Part shown: one piece after another, positions 1-8,309 of the stretch
Layout of the letters: every line of letters starts with the position of its first letter
Position numbering within the stretch: the stretch's first letter is position 1
Assembly (NCBI RefSeq): GCF_025147325.1
Contig: NZ_CP102262.1
Location: 2,480,001-2,544,000 of the forward strand
DNA length: 64,000 nt
Direction of reading: 5' to 3'
Source: Bacteroides stercoris ATCC 43183
GTDB lineage: Bacteria > Bacteroidota > Bacteroidia > Bacteroidales > Bacteroidaceae
Position numbers and translations under genes: made by a program
Notes under the pieces: generated by a model
What the model was told of the DNA's origin: nothing
Seen by the model: the letters and a program-made list of their open reading frames with translations, nothing else
Databases searched by the model: none

Positions 1-566
1 CGAACGGTTTCTTGGAGCGTATCGAGACAATCCCGACTGACAAGGAGCATCTTTCACAAGACGAGGTTATCCGCTTGGCATCCACTCCATGCTCCGCCCC
101 TGCATTGAAGCGAGCCTTCCTGTTCTCCTGTCTTACTGCATTGAGAAAGAGCGACATCAAGAAACTTACTTGGGAGGAGATACAGCCATACGGCAGCGAT
201 GGTGTGATGTATGTCACCACTCGAATGCAGAAGACAAAGGACATTGTGCATAACCCCATCAGTGAGGAAGCCCTGGAACTGATAGGCTATTCACCAGATA
301 AACGTGGCAAGGTGTTTCCTGATTTCAAAGACTCCATGACACAGGCACCGCTGAAGAATTGGTTGAAAGATGCAGGGATTACCAAGCATATCTCCTATCA
401 TTGCTCACGCCACAGCTTTGCCTGTCTCCAGTTGGACGCAGGAACCAGTATTGCCGTAGTGCAGCGTTATCTCGGTCACAAGAATGTGGCAACGACAGAG
501 GTGTATGCCAAGATTTCCGATGCTCAGAAGCGTGCTTCGGTTGGCTGCATCACCTTGAAGAAGTAA
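1..566 (+). CDS. Tyrosine recombinase/integrase, C-terminal part
   Basis: This is the catalytic half of a phage-type integrase; the reading frame is open to the left edge, so the N-terminal DNA-binding domains are outside the window. The catalytic residues appear in order: Arg in ALRKSD, the HxxR box in HCSRHSF, a histidine in YLGHKN, and the nucleophilic Tyr in TTEVYAKI. The end is a genuine stop followed by a strong terminator hairpin. It presumably integrates and excises the element that fills the first 19 kb. The family is certain; the target site is not visible from this gene. Confidence 0.93.
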   Translation, partial: NGFLERIETIPTDKEHLSQDEVIRLASTPCSAPALKRAFLFSCLTALRKSDIKKLTWEEIQPYGSDGVMYVTTRMQKTKDIVHNPISEEALELIGYSPDKRGKVFPDFKDSMTQAPLKNWLKDAGITKHISYHCSRHSFACLQLDAGTSIAVVQRYLGHKNVATTEVYAKISDAQKRASVGCITLKK

Positions 567-586
567 CCATTTGACAATAACACACA

Positions 587-628
587 GAAAAGGACTGTTG
601 GAATGATAGTGTTCCAATAGTCCTTTTC
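587..628 (+). terminator. Intrinsic terminator after integrase
   Basis: A 17-bp near-perfect stem (587-603 with 612-628) encloses an 8-nt loop and is followed by a T-rich stretch. It lies 20 bases after the integrase stop. The following 629-880 holds only antisense shadow ORFs and no gene I can support. Confidence 0.85.
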
Positions 629-888
629 TCATTTTGTTGGTTCTATTTGTGGTTGTGGATAGAACCAATTCGACAAATACATCCTAATTTCTATAGATAT
701 TGAAGAGGAACTGCAAATATCCCTTTTCTTTGCCCTTACCTTTGTAGTCAGCAATAAGCAGCAACTGGCACTAACGAGCAGTTTCAAGTATGATTCAGAG
801 TATGAAATCATATTAGAACGCTAATAAAGCGTAAAAGAAAGAGTGCCAGAGAACGTAAATGCGGTTTTTACATGCTTCTGCGTCTAAC

Positions 889-896
889 TTTGTGGA
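889..896 (+). promoter_or_regulatory. Bacteroides -7 box TAACTTTG
   Basis: TAACTTTG matches the Bacteroides -7 consensus TAnnTTTG and sits 36 bases before the ATG at 933. A T-rich -33-like stretch (TTTTTAC) precedes it at about the usual spacing. It would drive the two-TM protein gene. Confidence 0.6.
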
Positions 897-932
897 AGTT
901 TTTGAACGAATAACAATAAAACGAATACAATA

Positions 933-1700
933 ATGATAGAAAACAAGACAACTTCAGATTGTACCATCTACGCTTTTGTTGGTACAGCAATTCTCGCCAT
1001 CTCTCTTGTCGTGGCGATGTATGTAGGCAATGACTTTCACCAAAGTCTGTTTGTCGAATCAATCATCTTTGTAGGGAGCAACATCCTGCTTTGGGCGATA
1101 TTCATTTCTATGGTGAATTATCCCTATGAACTGATGACCATTGGTAGCAACAGCAAGACAAATAAAAACGTTGTAGAAGCAGAGCCAGCAACAGAACAAG
1201 AACAGCCAAAGCAAACCTTACCACAAACAGAGTCTGTAAAATACAGTCATGAGGACTATGCCAAGTGTGTAGAGGCACAAGAAAAAGAAGCACAGGAGGA
1301 AAAGGATAAGCGAACAAGAACCGTACTTGACTATGTGCACCGTACCATGTCAAGGTTTCTGTATGAGGATGATTTGAATAAGGTAATTGAGGCTGTCAAG
1401 GAATGGAGCAACGACCCCAACTATACCCCGACAGCAATAAACCGTTTCAAGGAAAATGTTGAGAATATCCCTTTAAGGCACTTCGTGTGGAATATCGCAG
1501 AGCGTTTGGGTAAACGTGATTACACAATGGCTATGCGAATAGCCTTTGTCAAGGCACTGTTTCCAAAGCCGTTTGAAGGCTTGGACTACAGCACATTGAA
1601 GAACCTGAAAGCACCATGTTCCAATGATGTCATTCCGATTGATGAACCAGACAATGGTAGACATGATTTCCATGATGTTACAGAGAAAACTTCCGAATAA
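933..1700 (+). CDS. Two-TM membrane protein of the mobile element, unknown function
   Basis: 255 residues. Two hydrophobic segments (about residues 12-30 and 42-60) form a membrane hairpin. A Glu/Gln/Lys-rich charged linker (about 75-125) and a soluble C-terminal domain follow. I do not recognise the soluble domain. It lies between the integrase and the excisionase-like gene, a position where Bacteroides mobile elements often carry accessory membrane proteins of unknown role. A TAACTTTG promoter box precedes it. The coding potential is convincing, with a long open frame and ordinary codon use; the function is unknown. Confidence 0.75.
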   Translation: MIENKTTSDCTIYAFVGTAILAISLVVAMYVGNDFHQSLFVESIIFVGSNILLWAIFISMVNYPYELMTIGSNSKTNKNVVEAEPATEQEQPKQTLPQTESVKYSHEDYAKCVEAQEKEAQEEKDKRTRTVLDYVHRTMSRFLYEDDLNKVIEAVKEWSNDPNYTPTAINRFKENVENIPLRHFVWNIAERLGKRDYTMAMRIAFVKALFPKPFEGLDYSTLKNLKAPCSNDVIPIDEPDNGRHDFHDVTEKTSE

Positions 1701-1808
1701 TCCCCATTGTTAGAGTTATTCCTTCGTGAATGACAAATGACTGTCACGAACCTCAGTAACGGAAGCATCATTCTGTTCCTTTGCACCAGTTATTAACAAA
1801 GTATCAGA

Positions 1809-2180
1809 ATGAATAAGGAATTAACTTTCAACGACCTTCCAATGGTCGTTGCCCAGCTTCGGGATGAAGTGGTGGGCATGAAGCAGATGATCATCGGTCT
1901 GCAATCACAGAACAAGCCACACAAGGCGAACACGCACATACCTATGAGTGTGGAGGAAGCATCGGCATACCTGAAAATGCCGATGGCAACTCTCTACATG
2001 AAACTTGGAAACGGCAGCATTCCTGCCACCAAGCCAGGCAAGCGTTACTGCCTTTATCAAGATGAACTTGACAAGTGGCTGGAGACTAACCGCAAGAATC
2101 CTGTACCTCTCACGGCAGAGGAGGAGAATGCAGCCATTCTTGCAGGAAACAAGCGCAAGCCGAAATCCTTAAACTGGTAA
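1809..2180 (+). CDS. Excisionase-family helix-turn-helix protein
   Basis: 123 residues. The central region (about 45-95) matches the HTH_17/excisionase fold: MSVEEASAYLKMPMATLYMK is the helix-turn-helix, followed by a wing, KPGKRYCLYQDELDKWL. Proteins of this type act as recombination directionality factors or regulators in Bacteroides mobilizable elements. A weak promoter (TTCCTTTG at about 1776) lies upstream. The stop is 5 bases before the next ATG, so this gene and the DUF3987 gene are probably co-transcribed. Whether it is a true Xis or a regulator of the mob/primase operon cannot be told from sequence. Confidence 0.85.
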   Translation: MNKELTFNDLPMVVAQLRDEVVGMKQMIIGLQSQNKPHKANTHIPMSVEEASAYLKMPMATLYMKLGNGSIPATKPGKRYCLYQDELDKWLETNRKNPVPLTAEEENAAILAGNKRKPKSLNW

Positions 2181-2184
2181 TGCT

Positions 2185-3549
2185 ATGGATGCGCTTGAAA
2201 TTTGTAACAAGCTACGCTCGGAGGCTTCGGGCGTAGCCACTTCTGGAATTCCGCTTGACGTATTCCCCCAGAAGATGCAGCAGATGATTCTTGATTTGGC
2301 AAGGACGGAGAACTATTCCATTGAGTTTACCGCTACTTCCCTAATATCCGCTATGGCAGCAGCCGTCGGCAACTCCTGCTATATCCGGATTAAAGGCAAT
2401 TGGATTACTTCACCTATCCTATATGTCATTCTTGTTGGCAGACCAGGAGTCGGCAAGACTCCACCTTTGAACTTTGCCTACAAGCCGTTGCACGACATTG
2501 ATACTGAGGAGCACCATAAGTTCAAGGCTCTAAAGAATGAGTATGCAGCCATTGTGGAGAGAAACAAGGGCAAAAAACGGACGGAATGGGAATCGTTACC
2601 TCCTGTACCAGTCCTGCATAAGAATATCATGAATGACTTCACGCCAGAGATTCTTATGCGCAATCACGATGCCAACCTCAGAGGTGTGGCAGTTGTGGTG
2701 GATGAGATAATGGGGCTGTTCAACACCATCAACCGATACAACAACAGTTCTTTTGTACAACAGATGCTGTCGGCTCACAATGGCTTGCCAGTAGATGTAT
2801 CTCGTTGTAATCTTGATTGTCCTTTACGCATTGACTATCCTTGCATACAGATTGTAGGAACTATCCAGACTGGTATTGTGCATGAACTTTATGATATGGG
2901 ATTCAAGAAGAATGGTTTTCTTGACCGTTTTCTGATCACATGCCCAAAAAGTTTGAAGATTGCTCCTTGGGTTAAGGTTCCAAAACAAGATGCTGCAATC
3001 ATTGAAAGACCATTCCGTGTATGGAAAGAGATCATAGACAAGGCTGTGGCTCTTCCTTTTACGGAAGGCATCTTCAATGTTCTTGACTTCTCTGATGAAG
3101 CCATTGATTTATTCTATGATTGGCAGAATGAGGATATAGAACGGCAGAATGCCATTACGGATGAAAAAATGATAGACTCACGTGCTGCAAAAGTTCCTTT
3201 GAACACGGCTCGGCTTGCCTTGATATTCCAACTGTTCCGTTGGGCTTGTGATGAGTCTCACAAGGATTTTGTTGATGCGGAGTCCGTGAATGCAGCCATA
3301 CGGATGAGCGATTACTTTGAGAAGTCATACAAAAGGATGGATGACCTCGTTTTAACCGAGGCTACCGACCCTGTGAAGAAACAGGTACTTGACTCGTTGG
3401 GAAACAAGTTCGTAACTGCTGAAGCAGTAAAGGCTGGAGCGGATTTCGGTTTTGCAAGACGTACTGTCATGTATATGCTCAAAGACTTCTGTCAGAGAAA
3501 CTTTATCATCAAAGACAAGCAAGGCAATTATGAGAAAGTACAGAAGTAG
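2185..3549 (+). CDS. DUF3987 P-loop protein (replication/primase-associated)
   Basis: 454 residues. A Walker A motif is visible (GRPGVGKT, about residue 90), and an acidic Walker-B-like VVVDEIMGLF lies near residue 170. The layout matches the DUF3987 family, which is found with primase- and helicase-like genes in Bacteroides mobilizable elements and probably acts as an ATPase in element replication after excision. Its C-terminal 60 residues look like a small winged-helix (KKQVLDSLGNKFVTAEAV). It lies directly upstream of the mirror-symmetric TTGCAC array and of the zinc-finger/Toprim-like protein, so the three are likely one replication module. Confidence 0.85.
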   Translation: MDALEICNKLRSEASGVATSGIPLDVFPQKMQQMILDLARTENYSIEFTATSLISAMAAAVGNSCYIRIKGNWITSPILYVILVGRPGVGKTPPLNFAYKPLHDIDTEEHHKFKALKNEYAAIVERNKGKKRTEWESLPPVPVLHKNIMNDFTPEILMRNHDANLRGVAVVVDEIMGLFNTINRYNNSSFVQQMLSAHNGLPVDVSRCNLDCPLRIDYPCIQIVGTIQTGIVHELYDMGFKKNGFLDRFLITCPKSLKIAPWVKVPKQDAAIIERPFRVWKEIIDKAVALPFTEGIFNVLDFSDEAIDLFYDWQNEDIERQNAITDEKMIDSRAAKVPLNTARLALIFQLFRWACDESHKDFVDAESVNAAIRMSDYFEKSYKRMDDLVLTEATDPVKKQVLDSLGNKFVTAEAVKAGADFGFARRTVMYMLKDFCQRNFIIKDKQGNYEKVQK

Positions 3550-3559
3550 AACCACCACC

Positions 3560-3665
3560 TTGCACCGTTTGCACTTTGCACTTCTTGCACTCTTGCACAA
3601 CAGATGCTGCATTTTGTGCCAAACAAGTGCAAAAGTGCAGAAAGTGCAAGGTGCAACAAGTGCAG
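3560..3665. repeat. Mirror-symmetric iteron array (10 x TTGCAC)
   Basis: Five copies of TTGCAC on the plus strand start at 3560, 3569, 3576, 3585 and 3593. Five copies of the reverse complement (GTGCAA or GTGCAG) start at 3627, 3635, 3644, 3651 and 3660. The start-to-start spacings are 9,7,9,8 on the left and 8,9,7,9 on the right, an exact mirror, so the whole block is one large imperfect palindrome with a 28-nt centre. It lies between two replication-type genes. Arrays like this are typical of replication origins or of a multi-site operator. Confidence 0.8.
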
Positions 3666-3671
3666 AGCCTT

Positions 3672-4694
3672 ATGAGTGAGTATAGATTCCATCTACAGAA
3701 ATACAAGCTGGGCAACCGATATGCTTGCCCTCAATGTGGGCGTAAGCGTTGCTTTGCAAGATATATTGACGAGCAAGGACAGATTGTATTCCCTGACAAT
3801 GTGGGGCGTTGTGACCATGAACAGAGTTGTGGCTACCATTATTCTCCGTCTGATTATTTCAAGGACAATCCCGATACCAACTGCAATGATGATTGGAGAT
3901 ATAAAACACCAATCAAAGAGTGCAGGAAAGAGAAAACTCTTCCAACTTTCATTGAGAATAAGTTGATGGAGCAAACACTGCATGGCTATTCTGTCAATCC
4001 TTTGTACCGATACATTTCAACGGTCTTTGGCAAAAAGGAGACAGAACGGCTGTTTGCCTTGTACAAGGTCGGCACTTCAAAGAAATGGGACGGTTCAACT
4101 ATCTTTTGGCAGATAGATGTCAATGGGAATGTGCGCACTGGCAAGATAATGAAGTATGATGACAAGACAGGACACCGCATCAAGGAACCCCACAGCCTGG
4201 TGACTTGGGTACACTCGGAACTGAAACTGCCAGACTTTACACTTCGGCAGTGCTTCTTTGGCGAACATCTGTTGACAGATAAAACCACGACCAAGACAAT
4301 AGCCATCGTGGAGAGCGAAAAGACAGCCATCATTGCCACCCACTTCATATCTGATTTCGTATGGTTGGCTACTGGAGGCATGAACGGATGTTTCAATAAA
4401 GATGCTGTCGAAGTCCTAAGCGGTCGGGAGGTTGTTTTGGTTCCAGACCTTGGGGCAACGGACAAATGGAAATCAAAAATTCCATTGCTGCAATCTGTTT
4501 GCAAAAGGGTTGTCATAAGCAACATCTTGGAAGACAATGCCACCGATGAACAAAAGACCAAAGGTCTTGACATTGCAGACTTCCTTCTGATGACGGAAAC
4601 ACCGCAGATGGCGCTACAACGACTGATAAAGCAACATCCGTCACTCCAACATCTGATAGAAAGTCTTGGGTTGGTGTTGGTGGAAGAACCATAG
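3672..4694 (+). CDS. Zinc-finger/Toprim-like primase (DUF6371-type)
   Basis: About 340 residues from the ATG at 3672. An upstream in-frame start at 3576 would translate through the palindromic array, so I prefer 3672. The N-terminus holds a zinc-binding motif, CPQCGRKRC with a downstream CDHEQSC, as in primase zinc fingers. A Toprim-like segment, IAIVESEKTAIIA and later VVLVPDLGATDKW, lies about residues 210-290. Known relatives sit in Bacteroides mobilizable elements and phages and probably prime replication of the excised circle. It follows the DUF3987 gene and precedes the oriT/mob block. Confidence 0.8.
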   Translation: MSEYRFHLQKYKLGNRYACPQCGRKRCFARYIDEQGQIVFPDNVGRCDHEQSCGYHYSPSDYFKDNPDTNCNDDWRYKTPIKECRKEKTLPTFIENKLMEQTLHGYSVNPLYRYISTVFGKKETERLFALYKVGTSKKWDGSTIFWQIDVNGNVRTGKIMKYDDKTGHRIKEPHSLVTWVHSELKLPDFTLRQCFFGEHLLTDKTTTKTIAIVESEKTAIIATHFISDFVWLATGGMNGCFNKDAVEVLSGREVVLVPDLGATDKWKSKIPLLQSVCKRVVISNILEDNATDEQKTKGLDIADFLLMTETPQMALQRLIKQHPSLQHLIESLGLVLVEEP

Positions 4695-4883
4695 CAGAGT
4701 GGGTAAGGATCTGCGAGCACGCTTGCGTGACGGACTTTCAAAAAAGTCCTAAACATAATAGGGACTTTTAGATTCACCTGCTGACGCTGTTCACTTAAAA
4801 AGTCCTTCTATTATGCTCAGGCTCCGCCCGAGACCTGTCTCCAATTATACAATAACTACGTTACAAGCTCAAATGAAATTCTT
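4695..4883 (+). other. Probable oriT / mob leader region
   Basis: This 189-base gap directly precedes the relaxase gene, the usual oriT position for MobV elements. It contains an inverted repeat with arms 4754-4770 and 4796-4815 separated by 25 bases. A second, competing hairpin pairs 4740-4750 with 4760-4769, so AAAAGTCC occurs three times in two orientations. No gene is visible here. The nick site cannot be assigned from sequence alone. Confidence 0.55.
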
Positions 4884-6917
4884 ATGGAAAGAAACATACC
4901 ACGTGCCGCCATCCATGTAGGCACAGACAAGAAATCGTTCTCGTCCCAAGTGGGCAACGAGGCGGAACGCAGAGGTTGGGACGAGAAACGTTACCAACTC
5001 AAAAACGCGGACATAGACAAGAACAACCATTATAACTACTCACGCAAGAGACTCAACTTTGAGATAGTCAAGGGTGGAAAGATTGTGCCTCTTGGTTCCC
5101 AGTCTGTGCCGTTGCATGAACGCTTGCAGCACAGACTTGATGAACTTGGCTTCAAGCCGTATATGGATGCCAAGCGTCCCGACCAAGTTTCAAGGAACAG
5201 TCCGAACTGCACTGTCGGCATCATCTTCAGTGGTGACCATGATGTGCTTAACAGGCTTGCCTTTGGTGAACAGAAACTCAACACGTCAGATCCAAATGCT
5301 GACCACAGCAAGGTTGTATTGCAAAAAGGCATCTATGACTGGGCATTGGACACCTACCGTTTTGCATGTGAGAAATGGGGAGAAGAGAATGTCATCGGCT
5401 TTGATGTGCATTGTGACGAGACAAGCATCCATGCCCATGTGCAGACCGTGCCTGTTGAACAAGTAAAGAAACGTGGGCGCATCGGAAGCAAGTACATTCA
5501 CAAGGATAATCCAGAAAAGGTTCTTTCAACAAAGGAATGGAGAGCACTTCCAAAAGAAGAACGTGACAACTACACAAAATCGGAAGCGGCAAAGGGTGTT
5601 GTTGAAAGGGTTTCTTATGCCAAAGTGTGGGGAGAGCGTGCAAAGGACAAATCACAATACCTTTCCCAACTGCATACTGACTATTACAACAAGGTAGGGC
5701 ATAAGTATGGCTTGGCAAGAGGCTTCTCCTATGATGAACTTTCAGAGGAAGAGAAGCGAGGACGCAAGCATAAGAACAAGGTGGTGCTTGAAGCTGAACG
5801 TCAGGCGAAAGTCGCTCTTGACAAAGTGGAGAAATATGCAGTACTTGCCACAATCGACAAGAAGGAGTTGACCATTCCTTTTCTCAACATCAAGGCTCCA
5901 GTTCAAGAAGCGATGAATGCCGTAAAGAAAGAACTTGCCATCCCTATTCCTGCACTTATAGGACAAAAGGTGTGGCGTGAGGAGCGTGTAAACAACATCA
6001 ACGCTGTTATCAAAGCTCTTGTCGTAGCCATCAATTCAGAACGTGACAAGCAGAATGAAGGTGTACGCAAGGCTGTCAACAAGACATACACTTACTATAT
6101 GCAGAATCTCAATAAGCAGATAGAGGAGAACAAGTCGCTTCGTGCCGAGAATGATGCGCTAAAGACTGAAAACAACAAAGTCAAACAACGCATCTCTCAA
6201 CTTGACGAGAAGGCTGTGGAGCGAGTGGCTACTCAACTTGTCTATGCGAAGGAAGAACTCGCCAGTGTCAAAAGTTATAATACTACACTTATGGAAATGT
6301 ACAATGATTTGAAGGCTCGCTGGAATGCCATTTGGCAAGAGCCTGAAATGACAGACGCATGGAGACGAGTGGAAGCACGTAAGGAGAAAGAAACAAAAGA
6401 AAAGGCTCGGCAAGAAGCCGAAGCCAAACGTGAAAGCATGGCTCGGCAAAATAGATACATAGGAGTGCTTGACAAGTTCATCCATGAGGGACATGAAGCT
6501 TTATCATCCTTTGCAAAAACAGACAGAGTCAACTTCAACGAGAAAGAATCGGCTTCCATATACTATGGCATTATGGCATCTGCTGTAAAGCATAATATTG
6601 GATTGGACTCTAAAGCCAGTATAGATTCGGCAGCAAAAAGTTTCTTATCTGGTATGTCGTGGAAAGGTTTTACAGACTTCAAGCAAGAATGCGTCACTAA
6701 TTGGACAAAACTCTTCGCCACGAATGAAGTCCAATTCACAGACAACACCATTGACAACTTTCTCGCTTTTGTTGACCATATGTCATGTAGTGCAGACACA
6801 TACGTTTCACTTGGCGGTTCTAATGGGTGCGCTGACCAACTTACGAATTGGGACGGAACACAAAAAGTGGGATTGGGTGCGGTTCTAAGAAAAAAGCCAA
6901 GAGGCTTCTCACTATAA
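4884..6917 (+). CDS. MobV-family relaxase (Mob_Pre)
   Basis: 677 residues. The N-terminal third is a MobV/Pre relaxase: an early basic block and the metal-binding histidine motif HCDETSIHAHV near residue 177. A long helical middle region follows (about 320-540) with many Lys/Glu heptads, predicted coiled coil, and then a soluble C-terminal domain (about 545-677) that I do not recognise. It nicks oriT and pilots the strand during mobilization. No coupling protein or T4SS genes are in the window, so transfer must be helped in trans. It ends just before a bidirectional hairpin that separates it from the opposing cargo operon. Confidence 0.92.
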   Translation: MERNIPRAAIHVGTDKKSFSSQVGNEAERRGWDEKRYQLKNADIDKNNHYNYSRKRLNFEIVKGGKIVPLGSQSVPLHERLQHRLDELGFKPYMDAKRPDQVSRNSPNCTVGIIFSGDHDVLNRLAFGEQKLNTSDPNADHSKVVLQKGIYDWALDTYRFACEKWGEENVIGFDVHCDETSIHAHVQTVPVEQVKKRGRIGSKYIHKDNPEKVLSTKEWRALPKEERDNYTKSEAAKGVVERVSYAKVWGERAKDKSQYLSQLHTDYYNKVGHKYGLARGFSYDELSEEEKRGRKHKNKVVLEAERQAKVALDKVEKYAVLATIDKKELTIPFLNIKAPVQEAMNAVKKELAIPIPALIGQKVWREERVNNINAVIKALVVAINSERDKQNEGVRKAVNKTYTYYMQNLNKQIEENKSLRAENDALKTENNKVKQRISQLDEKAVERVATQLVYAKEELASVKSYNTTLMEMYNDLKARWNAIWQEPEMTDAWRRVEARKEKETKEKARQEAEAKRESMARQNRYIGVLDKFIHEGHEALSSFAKTDRVNFNEKESASIYYGIMASAVKHNIGLDSKASIDSAAKSFLSGMSWKGFTDFKQECVTNWTKLFATNEVQFTDNTIDNFLAFVDHMSCSADTYVSLGGSNGCADQLTNWDGTQKVGLGAVLRKKPRGFSL

Positions 6918-6933
6918 GTTAAAATAATGAGCA

Positions 6934-6975
6934 TAAGAACTTGCTTTGTTTGAAATTAGACAAAGCAAGTTCTTA
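6934..6975. terminator. Bidirectional terminator between mob and cargo operon
   Basis: A perfect 15-bp stem (6934-6948 with 6961-6975) and 12-nt loop lie between two converging genes. It can serve both the mob transcript and the minus-strand cargo transcript, whose last stop is at 6984. Confidence 0.85.
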
Positions 6976-6983
6976 TACTCTAA

Positions 6984-7814
6984 TCAAGGAAGTGTAGAAG
7001 CATCTATTTCCAATGGCTTTAATTCATCGAAAGTGCGATTCACAGAATCTAAAAATACGATTCTTTTGACATCAAACATTTTGCAATTATCAACAAAGGA
7101 TTTTCTTCTCCATAAACATGGTATAGCTTTGCGAGTATTTGTATCATCAAACCCTTTATGGCATTTAACCAAAACATGGTCAGCCATAGGAGTTACTGTA
7201 AACAGACCTTTCCATTCAGAGTATCTTGCTGACATTTGTTCTATTAGAGTATTAAGCGATAATGCTATGACTCTTTCACCAGTTCCAGCATGTTCTGGCT
7301 TATTTGTGACAGGTTCTGTTGATGCAAAATTATTATTGTCTTGCTTTATGGCTAAACTGAAAACGATAGATGCAAATTCTGTAAGGTCTTCTTTATCTGC
7401 AACAGTAACACCTGTATTGTTGCGCTTTTGTCCTGAGATTTCAACTATCATACACCCACCAAAAGAAGCTTCCAGTGTAAAGTATCTTGTTTGATGATAT
7501 TTTTTATCAACAACAATTATTCCAGCCTTTGCACTTGATAAGGTAAACGGCTCTGGGAACCGAATTATTATCATATGCTTATCTTGATAGCTTTTGAAAT
7601 CAGTACCAGAAATCGTCATCTTTTTCCATTTTATGATATTCTTGCTGTCATCGGCAAAGTTCATGAAAGTTGAGACGTTTTCCAATTCTGTCAATGGCAT
7701 ATTTCCAGTGTTGAATGCATTCAGAACTTTTGGAACAATGTCAAATGCTAAAGCATAGTTAGCCCTTTGTCCCTCTAATGGGTCTTTTTTCTTAAAAGGA
7801 TTCCACATAGTCAT
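6984..7814 (-). CDS. Last gene of the Hsp70 cargo operon, unknown function
   Basis: 276 residues, beginning MTMWNPFKKKDP. There is no signal peptide or membrane segment. The protein seems to have two halves: an N-terminal mixed alpha/beta part (about 40-150, with IIVVDKKYHQTRYFTLE) and a C-terminal part (about 185-276, with VLVKCHKGFDD and VKRIVFLDSVNRTFDELKP). I do not recognise either fold. It starts 6 bases after the TerB-like gene stop and is the promoter-distal gene of an eight-gene operon, so a role as effector or accessory subunit is an inference from position only. Confidence 0.7.
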   Translation of the reverse strand: MTMWNPFKKKDPLEGQRANYALAFDIVPKVLNAFNTGNMPLTELENVSTFMNFADDSKNIIKWKKMTISGTDFKSYQDKHMIIIRFPEPFTLSSAKAGIIVVDKKYHQTRYFTLEASFGGCMIVEISGQKRNNTGVTVADKEDLTEFASIVFSLAIKQDNNNFASTEPVTNKPEHAGTGERVIALSLNTLIEQMSARYSEWKGLFTVTPMADHVLVKCHKGFDDTNTRKAIPCLWRRKSFVDNCKMFDVKRIVFLDSVNRTFDELKPLEIDASTLP

Positions 7815-7820
7815 TATCGT

Positions 7821-8297
7821 TTAGTTGCTTTGGACAGGAATAGATATTTGCGAAAAATGTGTACTATCATCCCATTGAGGAATCTCAGTTATGTTAATAT
7901 CAGGTAAGAGAAAATCCTCTTTGTTAGGATGTTCAGCCAATATAGCCTCGTCACTTATCGTAAGTCTTGAACGTATCTTTTTGAAGAATTTTACTTCGGC
8001 ATATTCTATGCGATTGTCTGCTTCAATTGCTTTGATGGCAAGTGACACTATTAGTAACTGTTCTGTTTCATTCAAATCCACAGAATTTAGTTCTTTAAGA
8101 TAAGATTGCAAGAACATTCCACCTTGCTCATTGATTTCTGTAATCCATGAGTTGAGGTACTTCTCTGAATCAACATCGTGAAAGATGTTGTCTTTTGCGC
8201 ACAAATCTTTAACCATATCTACTTCCTCTGTAGCAATATCTCCATCACAAGCGATGCAACAGAAAATGGTTTTCAAGTATAATTCTTCTTTTGTCAT
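7821..8297 (-). CDS. TerB-like protein
   Basis: 158 residues, all helical. The pattern IFCCIACDGDIATEEVDMVKDLC, with an acidic patch, and a second similar block (LAIKAIEADNRIEYAEVKFF, about residues 85-105) matches the TerB/TerB-N tellurite-resistance-type fold. In that fold paired acidic clusters are thought to bind metal and to associate with membranes. TerB-like proteins accompany Hsp70 or kinase modules in stress and defence clusters, which fits the upstream Hsp70 and kinase/AAA genes. It is 12 bases from the upstream gene. Tellurite resistance itself is not implied. Confidence 0.7.
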   Translation of the reverse strand: MTKEELYLKTIFCCIACDGDIATEEVDMVKDLCAKDNIFHDVDSEKYLNSWITEINEQGGMFLQSYLKELNSVDLNETEQLLIVSLAIKAIEADNRIEYAEVKFFKKIRSRLTISDEAILAEHPNKEDFLLPDINITEIPQWDDSTHFSQISIPVQSN

Positions 8298-8309
8298 AAC
8301 AGTAATTAT

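Noticed and set aside
3986..4777. 263-codon minus-strand frame opposite the primase-like gene
   Set aside because: It overlaps a gene with clear zinc-finger and Toprim-like motifs, has no recognisable domain and a composition typical of an antisense shadow.
7821..8297. Tellurite-resistance operon
   Set aside because: Only a TerB-like fold is present; terC, terD, terE and terZ homologues are missing, so resistance to tellurite is not supported.
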